Shown one piece after another: positions 50,706 through 58,079 of a stretch of DNA of 58,079 bases (position 1 is the first letter of the stretch; each line of letters begins with the position of its first letter). The DNA comes from Myxococcota bacterium (lineage in GTDB: Bacteria; Myxococcota_A; Polyangia; Polyangiales; Houyiibacteriaceae). The notes under the pieces were generated by a model. The model saw nothing but the letters and a program-made list of their open reading frames with translations, ran no database searches and had not been told where the DNA came from. Made by a program: the position numbers and the translations under genes. Location of the stretch: positions 1-58,079 of the forward strand of contig JAHDCI010000012.1 in the NCBI GenBank assembly GCA_020629955.1, given 5' to 3'.

Positions 50706-52295
50706 ATGGGAGAGCGTCCGAAAGCAAACCCGTCTGCCACTTCGCTCTCCCGCAGCGTCGCAGTGGCGATCACCCTCGCGGCGATTTCGATGGGCGCTGC
50801 CACTATGCTTATCGTTCGACCCATCTTGGCGGAGCGCCGCGCCGCTGTGGCCTCCGACCAGGACGAGCTTGCGCTTCGCCGGTTTGCCGACCGAGTGGCC
50901 TCCGGGGAAGACCTTGAATCCGCTCGTACAGGGGTGGAGGAGCGATGCGGGTGTCAGCTTCGCGAGGAGCGTGGTCCGCGATCACTCGAAGTCGGTGGTG
51001 GGCATTGGGTCGCAGAGGGAAGCGCTCCGGCTTTCCTGACGAATATGGAGCTCGCGTTTGCTGCGGGGGTATCGTTCGTCCTTGCTCTCTTTCTCGGCCT
51101 GCTCTTCTCGCGGTCGGTTTCCAGACGAACGAACGCATTGGTCGGCCGTGCCGAGGCGCTTGCCGCCGGCACGTTTGCGGATACACCGGAGGCACCTGGG
51201 GATGATGAGCTCACGGCTCTCGATCGCTCTCTTTCGCAGATGTCGAAGACAATTCAGGAGCGTTTGAGAGGTCTCCGTGCGGAACAGGACCGCTTGGAGA
51301 CGATGCTCGACTCGATGAGCGCCGCGGTGTTGGTGACGGACAAACTCGGTCGCATTCACCAATGGAACGACGCCCTCGACCAGATGGTATCTGGGCCCGT
51401 CGAGGGGCGTACCGCCGAGGAGGTCCTCGGTTCCGCGGAGCTGCATGCCGCCATTCGAGAGAGCCGCGAGCGGCCGCGCTTTACCGAGCTTCCTCTTGAG
51501 ACCCTGGCGGGGCCAGGTACCTTCGACGTTCGCATCGCGCCGTTGCGTCGCGGCGATGGGATGGTCGCGGTGCTTCATGATGTGACGCGCGCGCGAGACG
51601 CGGAGCGGCTTCGCCGGGATTTCGTGGCGAATGCGAGCCATGAGCTTCGAACCCCGCTGACCGCAATACGAGGCTTTACCGAGACGCTTCGCGACGGAGC
51701 GCTTGGTCGTCCGAAAGAAGCGACGCGCTTTCTCGACATTATTCTTAAGCACACGCTCCGCTTGCAGGCGCTTGTCGCGGACCTCGACACTCTGAGCAAA
51801 GCCGAGTCGGAGGGGAGCGCGATGCAACTCGAGCGCGTTGATGTGCAGTCCCTCGTCAACGATGTGGTCGCCGGGCTCACGGAGCGCGCGAAGGAGAGAG
51901 ACGTTCAGATTGTGCTTCAGCCGGCACTTGCCGAATCTCACGCGCGTGCGAACCAGCGCGCGCTCGACCAGGTCTTGATCAACCTTGTCGAGAACGCCAT
52001 CAAATACACTCCAAAGGGAACGACCGTTCGCGTCAAAACGGAAGTGTTGGCGGAGGCGGAGAAGGTTGTTGTCTCCGTCGTAAACCCGGGGCCTGCGATC
52101 CCTCCGGAACAGCTAAGTCGTGTATTTGAAAGGTTTTATCGCGTTGACTTCGGCCGGGCTCGTTCCGAGGGCGGCACCGGCCTCGGTCTCGCCATCGTAA
52201 AGCATCTCTGTGCATGCATGGACGTGGAGGTCGACGCAGAGTCGAATGATGACGCCACGGTCTTTTCAGTTCGCCTGAACCAAGGGTATTCTTGA
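50706..52295 (+). CDS. phoR: PhoR-like sensor histidine kinase
   Basis: This 529-residue membrane kinase has TM1 (about 17-37), a short periplasmic region with two cysteines (CGCQLREE), TM2 (about 118-140), a HAMP-like linker (RTNALVGRAEALAAG), a PAS domain (about 195-290) and the histidine kinase core. H-box FVANASHELRTPLTAIRG carries the phosphorylated His; N-box is LINLVENAIKYTP; the G-box is GGTGLGLAIVKHLC. It would phosphorylate the adjacent response regulator. Its stop overlaps the TTG start of the first STAS-like gene, giving an operon. Confidence 0.93.
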   Translation: MGERPKANPSATSLSRSVAVAITLAAISMGAATMLIVRPILAERRAAVASDQDELALRRFADRVASGEDLESARTGVEERCGCQLREERGPRSLEVGGGHWVAEGSAPAFLTNMELAFAAGVSFVLALFLGLLFSRSVSRRTNALVGRAEALAAGTFADTPEAPGDDELTALDRSLSQMSKTIQERLRGLRAEQDRLETMLDSMSAAVLVTDKLGRIHQWNDALDQMVSGPVEGRTAEEVLGSAELHAAIRESRERPRFTELPLETLAGPGTFDVRIAPLRRGDGMVAVLHDVTRARDAERLRRDFVANASHELRTPLTAIRGFTETLRDGALGRPKEATRFLDIILKHTLRLQALVADLDTLSKAESEGSAMQLERVDVQSLVNDVVAGLTERAKERDVQIVLQPALAESHARANQRALDQVLINLVENAIKYTPKGTTVRVKTEVLAEAEKVVVSVVNPGPAIPPEQLSRVFERFYRVDFGRARSEGGTGLGLAIVKHLCACMDVEVDAESNDDATVFSVRLNQGYS

Positions 52296-52690
52296 GCTTC
52301 GTGAGTCGAACGCGCCGGACCAGCCACTATTTCGTTGTCGAGGAAGACCGCTACGTGCGTGTCACCCGGACAAACGCGCGCTTTGAAACGCTTCAACAAC
52401 TCGAAGAGGAGTGCGAGGGGTTGTGCGCTGCACTCGCGCGGTCTCGTCCAAAATCGGCGCTGTTCGACCTTCGAACCGCGCCCGGTCGGAACGACGCGCA
52501 ATTCGAAGCCGCGATCGCACCGTGGCGCAAGAAGATGATGGAACCGTTCAATTCCATCGCATTGCTCGTGACGAGTGCCGTGGGGCAACTTCAAGTTCAG
52601 CGTCATATGCACGCGGATGGCTGGGGAGAACGCGCTCTCGTGACCATCGACGAAGCGGCCGCGATCGCGTTTGTGAGTACGCGTGCTTAG
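52292..52690 (+). CDS. STAS-like protein 1
   Basis: This 132-residue protein without a signal peptide has an alpha/beta pattern typical of SpoIIAA/STAS-like folds: YVRVTRTNARFETLQQLEEE, SALFDLRTAPGRNDAQFEAA, FNSIALLVTSAVGQLQVQRH. It shares the core L-F-D-x-R-x-A-x-G-R-x-D with the next two genes. The TTG start at 52292 has AAGGG five bases upstream and overlaps the phoR stop. It is probably cotranslated with phoR. No conserved phospho-acceptor Ser is visible at the classic STAS position. Confidence 0.72.
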   Translation: MSFVSRTRRTSHYFVVEEDRYVRVTRTNARFETLQQLEEECEGLCAALARSRPKSALFDLRTAPGRNDAQFEAAIAPWRKKMMEPFNSIALLVTSAVGQLQVQRHMHADGWGERALVTIDEAAAIAFVSTRA

Positions 52691-53126
52691 GTACGAGAGC
52701 CCCTATTTTCGAATCTACGCGGGGACGTCCTACCCGCGAATGGTTCGGACGGAAGAGCGTTTTCCCGACCTCGGCACCTTAAAGGAAGCGATGGTGAGTC
52801 TCTGCGATGCGCTCGATCCGTTTCGGGGAAACGGCATGCTCTTCGATAGCCGGAACGCGCCCGGACGCTTCGACCCCGAGTTCGAAAAGGTGCTCTCGCA
52901 GTACCATCCAAGAATGGTCGAGGGATTCTCCCCCTTCGTGATTCTCCTGAAGAGCGCGGTTGGCGTGATGCACGCGAGCCGGCTTGCTACGGCGTTCGGA
53001 AAGACAGATTTTCTGGCATTAACCAGCGAGGATGAAGCCGATCGAAAGATCCGTGAATACCTGCGGCGCTCGCGTTCTTCTTCTCCCATCTCTGGTTCTT
53101 TTTTTCGACCCGTCGAACCTGAGTGA
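52683..53126 (+). CDS. STAS-like protein 2
   Basis: This 147-residue paralogue has YPRMVRTEERFPDLGTLKEA, MLFDSRNAPGRFDPEFEKVL, FSPFVILLKSAVGVMHASR and FGKTDFLALTSEDEADRK. It starts with GTG, overlapping the stop of the first paralogue by 8 bp. The C-terminus extends about 15 residues beyond the others and is Ser/Arg-rich. Together with gene 1 it is likely in the phoBR operon. Confidence 0.75.
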   Translation: MLRYESPYFRIYAGTSYPRMVRTEERFPDLGTLKEAMVSLCDALDPFRGNGMLFDSRNAPGRFDPEFEKVLSQYHPRMVEGFSPFVILLKSAVGVMHASRLATAFGKTDFLALTSEDEADRKIREYLRRSRSSSPISGSFFRPVEPE

Positions 53127-53312
53127 TCCGAGGTGTCCGTCGGATATTCCTCCGCGAAATCGCGAGTCCGGCAGAAGAGTGAACTGCAATAATCGTCGCG
53201 TTCGGCCTGCGCCGATGGAAGGACGGCCACGATTTGCGCACCTGGAAACGCGTGGCTGATCATCACGACCTTGCTGATTGATTCCGGTTAGACTCAAGAG
53301 GTGTTCATTCAC

Positions 53313-53708
53313 ATGAGCTCCTACTATCGCGCGATGGCCAGCCCCTACCTTCGGGTTGTCCGCACCGAGATTGCGTTCCCGACCACGGACGCGATGGAGA
53401 AGGAGTGCGCCGAGCTCTGTCGGTCGCTTGATCCGCTTCGGCGCGGCGCGATGCTCTATGACTCTCGCCTCGCCGTTGGCAGGCAAGATCCGGAGTTTGA
53501 GAAGGCCCTGGCGACTTGGTACCCGCGCGTGCTGGCGGGCTTTGAGTGTGTCGTCATTTTGGTGTCGACCGCGGTCGGAGTGATGCACACAAGACGCTTC
53601 GCGGAAGCCTTCGGCAAGACTGACGTCGTCATCGCGGTGACCGACGAAGTCGAAGCCGTGCGATTGGTGCAGGATAGAGCGCTTCGCGAGCGAAGGCGGA
53701 GTCGCTAA
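53313..53708 (+). CDS. STAS-like protein 3
   Basis: This roughly 131-residue paralogue has YLRVVRTEIAFPTTDAMEKE, MLYDSRLAVGRQDPEFEKAL, VVILVSTAVGVMHTRR and FGKTDVVIAVTDEVEAVR, closest to gene 2. It is separated from gene 2 by a 174-bp gap and stands just before trpG. Start alternatives are GTG 53301 and ATG 53313. As a third copy, it suggests local duplication of a small regulatory fold. Confidence 0.72.
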   Translation: MSSYYRAMASPYLRVVRTEIAFPTTDAMEKECAELCRSLDPLRRGAMLYDSRLAVGRQDPEFEKALATWYPRVLAGFECVVILVSTAVGVMHTRRFAEAFGKTDVVIAVTDEVEAVRLVQDRALRERRRSR

Positions 53709-53793
53709 CAGCCCTTTGTCGATCTCGACCGTCGCCGATCGAATCGCATGCAAAAGCCAAGCATCTTTTCCTTCCACGCAGTAAGGTTCTGAC

Positions 53794-54390
53794 GTGCTCT
53801 TGGTCGTCGATAACTACGATTCCTTCACCTATAACCTTGTTCAATACCTTGGCGAGATTGGTGCCGAGACGGTGGTTCGCCGGAACGATACCTTCTCGAT
53901 AAGTGAGGTCGCGACATGGTCGCCGAAAGGGATTTTGCTCGGACCTGGACCTGGACGGCCGGAGGACGCGGGCGTGACGATGGAGCTTCTGGAGCACTTC
54001 GCCGGCAAGCTTCCTCTTTTCGGCGTCTGCCTCGGTCATCAAGCGATCGCGCAGCACTTCGGCGGGGATGTGATTCGCGCCAAGCGTCTGATGCATGGGC
54101 GTACAAGCCCGATGCTTCACGATGATACGGGGGTGTTTGAAGGGTTGCCAAACCCGTTCGAAGCAACGCGCTACCATTCGCTGATTGCGGATCGGGCAAG
54201 TCTACCCGGGTGCCTGCGGATCTCCGCGTGGACCGAGGAGCAGGAGATCATGGGCCTTCGTCACAAGGAACTCGATATCGAGGGCGTGCAGTTTCACCCG
54301 GAGTCCTTCCTGACTCAGGTCGGCCATCGCCTCCTCAAAAACTGGACCGACCGCTGCGGCGAGACCTCGGCGGCGAACAATCCTCGATGA
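53794..54390 (+). CDS. trpG: Anthranilate/aminodeoxychorismate synthase glutaminase subunit
   Basis: This 198-residue class I glutamine amidotransferase supplies ammonia from glutamine to anthranilate synthase. It has [15 protein letters not shown], oxyanion [11 protein letters not shown], catalytic Cys79 in [12 protein letters not shown], and His/Glu in [13 protein letters not shown] start. The order trpG-trpD-trpC with ATGA overlaps supports a tryptophan role, but pabA activity is also possible. TrpE is not in this window. Confidence 0.93.
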   Translation: MLLVVDNYDSFTYNLVQYLGEIGAETVVRRNDTFSISEVATWSPKGILLGPGPGRPEDAGVTMELLEHFAGKLPLFGVCLGHQAIAQHFGGDVIRAKRLMHGRTSPMLHDDTGVFEGLPNPFEATRYHSLIADRASLPGCLRISAWTEEQEIMGLRHKELDIEGVQFHPESFLTQVGHRLLKNWTDRCGETSAANNPR

Positions 54391-55427
54391 GCAAAGCTGT
54401 TCAAAACGCGCTCCGTTTGCTCCTTGCGGACGCCGCGCAAGATACCTTCGATTCGGCGTTCGCCCTGGCAATGCAGGAGATGCTTGAGGGGCCCGTTGAA
54501 CCTGCCGTCGTCGGGGCACTTTGCGCAGCAATGCGCGCAAAAGGGGAACGAGCTTCCACGCTTGCGACCGCCGCGCGAGCACTCCGGGAAAAGTGCGACG
54601 GGGTTCATCTCGCGGGGCCGCTGCTCGACACCTGCGGCACCGGAGGCGACGGGGCGAATACGTTTAACATCTCGACAGCTTCGGCGATCGTCGTCGCTTC
54701 CTGCGGCGTGCGGGTTGCGAAACACGGAAATCGTGCCGTTTCGAGTCGCGCGGGCAGCGCGGATGTTCTCGAATCACTTGGCATTCGCATCGACCGAACT
54801 CCGGCGGACGTTGTGAGATGCGTGGATGCCATCGGGATCGACTTTCTCTTCGCGCCAGCGCACCACAGCGCGCTTCGTCACGTCGCACCCGTCCGAAAGA
54901 TGCTCGGCGTTCGCACCTTCTTTAATCTGCTGGGGCCGATGGCCAACCCGGCGGGCGCGACGCATCAAGTGGTCGGCGTGTACTCCGCCGACGTGGTGCA
55001 TCTGATGGCGGAATGTCTCCGCGAACTTGGAGTCGAGCGCGCGTGGGTGGTGCACGCCGATGTTGGCCTCGATGAGATCGCGACCGAAGGCGAAACCTTG
55101 CTCGTCGAGCTTTGCGAAGGAGAGCTCAAAGAGCGGAAGATCTCTGCGGCGGATTTCGGTCTTGAGGAGGCGCCTCTCGATACCCTCCAAGGCGGCGATA
55201 GGGAGCAGAATGCGGCCATCATCCGGGATGTCTTGGACGGTCATCGATTCGAGTCGCGGGCTGCCGGTCCGCGGAAAGCCGTGGTTCTCAACGCGGCCGC
55301 GGGCCTATGTGTTGCGCTCGGGTTAAGTCCTCTTGAAGCGGCCCACCGGGCGACCGAAGCGATCGATAGTGGAAAAGCACTCTCGCTGCTCGAAACGTGG
55401 TCCGCACATACGAACGGACGCAAATGA
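54387..55427 (+). CDS. trpD: Anthranilate phosphoribosyltransferase
   Basis: This 346-residue enzyme transfers phosphoribose to anthranilate. The PRPP-binding [15 protein letters not shown] and [18 protein letters not shown] and [27 protein letters not shown] motifs are clear. ATG 54387 overlaps the trpG stop by ATGA, and its own stop overlaps trpC. Length matches the family. Confidence 0.96.
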   Translation: MSKAVQNALRLLLADAAQDTFDSAFALAMQEMLEGPVEPAVVGALCAAMRAKGERASTLATAARALREKCDGVHLAGPLLDTCGTGGDGANTFNISTASAIVVASCGVRVAKHGNRAVSSRAGSADVLESLGIRIDRTPADVVRCVDAIGIDFLFAPAHHSALRHVAPVRKMLGVRTFFNLLGPMANPAGATHQVVGVYSADVVHLMAECLRELGVERAWVVHADVGLDEIATEGETLLVELCEGELKERKISAADFGLEEAPLDTLQGGDREQNAAIIRDVLDGHRFESRAAGPRKAVVLNAAAGLCVALGLSPLEAAHRATEAIDSGKALSLLETWSAHTNGRK

Positions 55428-56206
55428 GCGTTCTCGACCAAATCCTCGAACGGAAACGGAAAGAGATCGAGCGGCGGCGACGAAGGGGGCTCGATCCTGC
55501 CTTTCGGCATCCCATCGCCGCCTCCCGTTTTCTTCGCTCTCGGGAGCAACTTCCCCACGTGATCGCTGAGGTGAAATTCAAAAGTCCGAGCGCTGGTGAG
55601 ATTCGCTCTCGCTCCCTCGGGAAGCCCTCGGAGATCGGCGTCGCGTACCAGCGAGGTGGTGCTGCCGCCGTCAGCGTGTTGGCGGACCGCGAAGGGTTCG
55701 GCGGGGGGCCATTGATCGTTCGGCAAGTCGCTCGCGCGATCGAGCTACCGGTGCTCTTTAAGGAGTTTGTGCTCGACCCGATTCAAATGGACCTCGCCGT
55801 GCGCGTGGGAGCCTCCATGGTTCTTCTCCTGGTCCGAGCGCTTTCACGTAGAGAACTGCAAGCGCTCGTCGATACGGCACACGACCGTGGTCTGCTTCCG
55901 GTTGTGGAAGCTGCGGACGAGAAAGAACTTGAGGTGGCGCTTGAGACCGGCGCATCGATCGTCGGCGTAAACGCGCGGGATCTTGCGACCTTTCATGTTG
56001 ATCTTGAAAAGGCCGCACGCGCGATGGAGCTTATCCCTGAGGAACGCGTCGGGGTGCTCATGAGTGGCGTGCGCACGCTCGAGGATTTCCGCGCAGCGAG
56101 CGATTCTGCGGCAGATGCGATCTTGATCGGCGAAGGTTTGATGCGTGCCGAACAACCGGCGCGTCTTCTTCAAGAGTGGCTCTCCACCGCTCGACATTCC
56201 GGATAG
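55424..56206 (+). CDS. trpC: Indole-3-glycerol-phosphate synthase
   Basis: This 260-residue TIM-barrel enzyme closes the indole ring. Motifs are VIAEVKFKSPSAGEIR (catalytic Lys), VLADREGFGG, LFKEFVLDPIQMD, LPVVEAADEKELEVAL, VGVNARDLATF and VGVLMSGVRTLEDF. ATG 55424 overlaps the trpD stop by ATGA. No trpF, trpB or trpA follows; the next gene is an uncharacterised protein. Confidence 0.96.
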   Translation: MSVLDQILERKRKEIERRRRRGLDPAFRHPIAASRFLRSREQLPHVIAEVKFKSPSAGEIRSRSLGKPSEIGVAYQRGGAAAVSVLADREGFGGGPLIVRQVARAIELPVLFKEFVLDPIQMDLAVRVGASMVLLLVRALSRRELQALVDTAHDRGLLPVVEAADEKELEVALETGASIVGVNARDLATFHVDLEKAARAMELIPEERVGVLMSGVRTLEDFRAASDSAADAILIGEGLMRAEQPARLLQEWLSTARHSG

Positions 56207-56252
56207 CCAACAGGCCCTTGTCGTCTCCGCGGGGAAGTCGCATCATCTCCGC

Positions 56253-56777
56253 ATGAGTCATCCATATGCCCGCGTTTCCTACGAAGACCTCGCTCAGTTT
56301 CCGGTATCCGAGCTGAACAAAGTGATGGCCAACGGCGCGACTCCGCTGACGGAGGAGCTCGCCGGCTACGAGTTCCGTGGTTTTAATCCTCCCGCGCATA
56401 TGAAGGCGCTCGGGATTCAGAAGTTTATCAAGGGATTCTTCCAGGATGCGAAAGGTCTCGGCGGTTATAATACCTTCGTGCAATCTCCCCGCTCGGGCTT
56501 AAAGGGGCCCTGGGAGTCGAAGGGAAAACGTCATGGTTTTTACGATGTCCTCCCCATCTCGCGCGGTGCTCGATACGACGAGTTCACGAACGCCGTATTG
56601 CTCGACTACGGGAGCGGCCGTAACGCGTCGCTCGACCCAGAATCCGCCATCCGGGACTACCTTGTCCAAGTGGACCCGGGGAACCCAGAACTCTACCTCG
56701 GCAAGGCATACCTCGACCTTGGTGCGTTCCGCTTCTTCTCCAACTTCTTCATCATCGAGCGATTTCGACGCGCGTGA
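56253..56777 (+). CDS. Uncharacterised conserved protein
   Basis: This 174-residue protein without a signal peptide has a distinctive pattern: LAGYEFRGFNPPAHMKALGI, FIKGFFQDAKGLGGYNTFVQ, AVLLDYGSGRNASLDPESAI, RDYLVQVDPGNPELYLGKAY and FFSNFFIIERFRRA. I do not recognise the family. Start ATG 56253 is chosen. Its stop overlaps the start of plsC by GTGA, so it may act in lipid metabolism. Confidence 0.78.
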   Translation: MSHPYARVSYEDLAQFPVSELNKVMANGATPLTEELAGYEFRGFNPPAHMKALGIQKFIKGFFQDAKGLGGYNTFVQSPRSGLKGPWESKGKRHGFYDVLPISRGARYDEFTNAVLLDYGSGRNASLDPESAIRDYLVQVDPGNPELYLGKAYLDLGAFRFFSNFFIIERFRRA

Positions 56778-57544
56778 GTTCAAAGCCTTCATCCTCTGAT
56801 CCTCGAGCGAAGCTCACCGAACTTGCTCGAGGATGCCGCGCGGTTGGAACGACGGTGGGTATCTCCGTTCCGACGATCTCCGCGGCCCTGAGAGGGGAGC
56901 TGAACCGTCGCCGCGTCGATGCGATGATCGAGCGCTGGTCCCGAAAGAACGAACGGCTATGCGGGATGAAGCTCGAGGTGATCGGACGTGAGTACGCGCG
57001 AGTCAAAACGCCGCACGTCCTGATGAGCAATCACCAGAGCAACTGGGATATCATCGCCCTTTTTCGCGCCTTTCCGCAGACCCTCCGTATGGTTGCGAAG
57101 CAGGAGATGCGAAACCTGCCACTTCTCGGCCGCGCGATGGAAGACGCGGAGTTTATCTTCGTCGATCGCGGCGATCGGGAAAGAGCGCGCGCCGCGATCG
57201 ACCTGGCCAAGGATCGTATTAAGAGTGGTGTGAACATCTGGATCGCGCCCGAAGGCACTCGTTCCAAGGATGGGACCCTGGGGCGCTTCAAGAAGGGCGG
57301 CTTCGCGCTCGCGCTCGACACCGGTGCACCCATCTTGCCCTGCACCGTCGTGGGTACAGGCGAGGTCGCGCCTGTCGGGACCCTTCGACTTCGGCACGGC
57401 CTGCCCGTCCGCGTCCGATTTTATCCACCGATCTCCGTGAGTGACTACAGCCACGAGCGCCGCGACGAACTCCTCACTCGGGTTCGCGATGTGATTCAAG
57501 ATGGGCTCGAAGAAGAAAAGGAAAGCCTCCGTGCAATGGAATGA
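56774..57544 (+). CDS. plsC: 1-acyl-sn-glycerol-3-phosphate acyltransferase
   Basis: This 256-residue enzyme makes phosphatidic acid from lysophosphatidic acid. The acyltransferase block I NHQSNWD (HxxxxD), block II FVDRGDRERARA, block III APEGTRSKDG and block IV LPCTVVGTGEV are all visible. GTG start overlaps the upstream stop (GTGA). No clear membrane helix, as in many PlsC proteins. Confidence 0.93.
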   Translation: MSSKPSSSDPRAKLTELARGCRAVGTTVGISVPTISAALRGELNRRRVDAMIERWSRKNERLCGMKLEVIGREYARVKTPHVLMSNHQSNWDIIALFRAFPQTLRMVAKQEMRNLPLLGRAMEDAEFIFVDRGDRERARAAIDLAKDRIKSGVNIWIAPEGTRSKDGTLGRFKKGGFALALDTGAPILPCTVVGTGEVAPVGTLRLRHGLPVRVRFYPPISVSDYSHERRDELLTRVRDVIQDGLEEEKESLRAME

Positions 57545-58064
57545 GGTCCTCCACTTTTGGTTTGGGGAATGCGAACCCAAAGATTGGTTCACCAAAAGCG
57601 ACGCATTCGACGCCATGGTCCGTGAGCGATTTCTCGCGACCTACGAATCGGCGGTCGCAGGTGAGCTGGATGAATGGCGGAGCGCGCCCGAGGGAAGACT
57701 CGCTGAGGTGATCGTCCTGGACCAGTTCTCGAGAAATATGTTCCGTGACGATCCGCGAGCATTTGCAGCCGACCCGCTTGCGTTATGTCTCGCACAGTGG
57801 GCGGTGGCAGCGGGCGATGATCAGAAGATCGAGAAGGAGCGCCGCTCTTTCCTCTACATGCCGTATATGCATTCGGAGTCTCCGATCGTGCACGAGGTTG
57901 CCGTGGAGCTCTTCCGCGAGTTTCCGAAGAACTACGATTACGAGCTGCGCCACAAAGCGATCATCGACCGCTTCGGTCGGTATCCTCACCGCAACCGAGT
58001 TTTGGGGCGCGAGAGCACAGAAGAGGAGCTCGCGTTTCTCAAGGAACCCGGGTCTTCTTTCTAA
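57531..58064 (+). CDS. DUF924 family protein
   Basis: This roughly 177-residue protein has the DUF924 core: VLHFWFGECEPKDWFTKSDA, ERFLATYESAVAGELDEWRS, VIVLDQFSRNMFRDDPRAFA, RRSFLYMPYMHSES and IDRFGRYPHRNRVLGR. The fold resembles a bacterial tetratricopeptide-like helical protein. GTG 57531 has AAGGA at eight bases, overlapping plsC by 14 bp; ATG 57501 is the alternative. Function is unknown. Confidence 0.88.
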   Translation: MQWNEVLHFWFGECEPKDWFTKSDAFDAMVRERFLATYESAVAGELDEWRSAPEGRLAEVIVLDQFSRNMFRDDPRAFAADPLALCLAQWAVAAGDDQKIEKERRSFLYMPYMHSESPIVHEVAVELFREFPKNYDYELRHKAIIDRFGRYPHRNRVLGRESTEEELAFLKEPGSSF

Positions 58065-58079
58065 GGGGTCTTTCAAAAA

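Overview
This is a high-GC, gene-dense chromosomal segment, most likely from a Myxococcota (myxobacterium-like) delta-proteobacterial lineage. The clues are two Hanks-type Ser/Thr kinases, many Asp/Ala-rich or Cys-rich secreted lipoproteins, MopE-like metal-binding motifs, an AgmX-like TPR protein, and strong GC bias at third codon positions. I see no phage, plasmid, insertion sequence or CRISPR array. The lineage is an inference; no 16S or other marker gene is present.

Layout. 0-7.7 kb: glutamate-type dehydrogenase, then a complete MCE/Mla-type lipid transport operon (ATPase1, permease1, permease2, ATPase2, MCE protein), an ApbE flavin transferase and a quinone oxidoreductase. 7.9-13.3 kb: a START-like secreted protein, then on the minus strand TetR regulator, DNA polymerase III delta-prime, LysM protein and Ser/Thr kinase. 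13.7-19.5 kb: envelope proteins (TPR/AgmX-like, charged-helix plus beta-barrel), a STAS-like protein, an alpha/beta hydrolase and a patatin. 19.6-33.8 kb: housekeeping and accessory genes (metG, RibD-like reductase, LuxR regulator, second kinase, metzincin lipoprotein, SDR, TS-N domain protein, glnS, mutY, phosphoesterase, tRNA-Gln). 33.9-38.3 kb: outer-membrane protein, ECF sigma and FecR-like anti-sigma operon, then a di-haem cytochrome c peroxidase. 38.5-49.8 kb: lipoproteins, including a tandem pair with MopE-like motifs, a beta-helix and Gly-rich tails, plus egtB, an esterase and pyrH. 50-58 kb: phoB-phoR followed by three STAS-like paralogues, trpGDC, an uncharacterised protein, plsC and a DUF924 protein.

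Two things stand out. First, the MCE operon encodes two different ATPases with complementary active-site defects: one lacks the H-loop histidine, the other has a broken signature motif. This predicts a heterodimeric transporter with one canonical and one degenerate ATP site. Second, there is a family of 152-158 bp imperfect palindromes in three copies (2819-2976, 11506-11657, 38321-38478). One frame is open through all three, and one copy sits in frame at the 5' end of the second permease gene, resembling the in-ORF palindromic elements known from Rickettsia.
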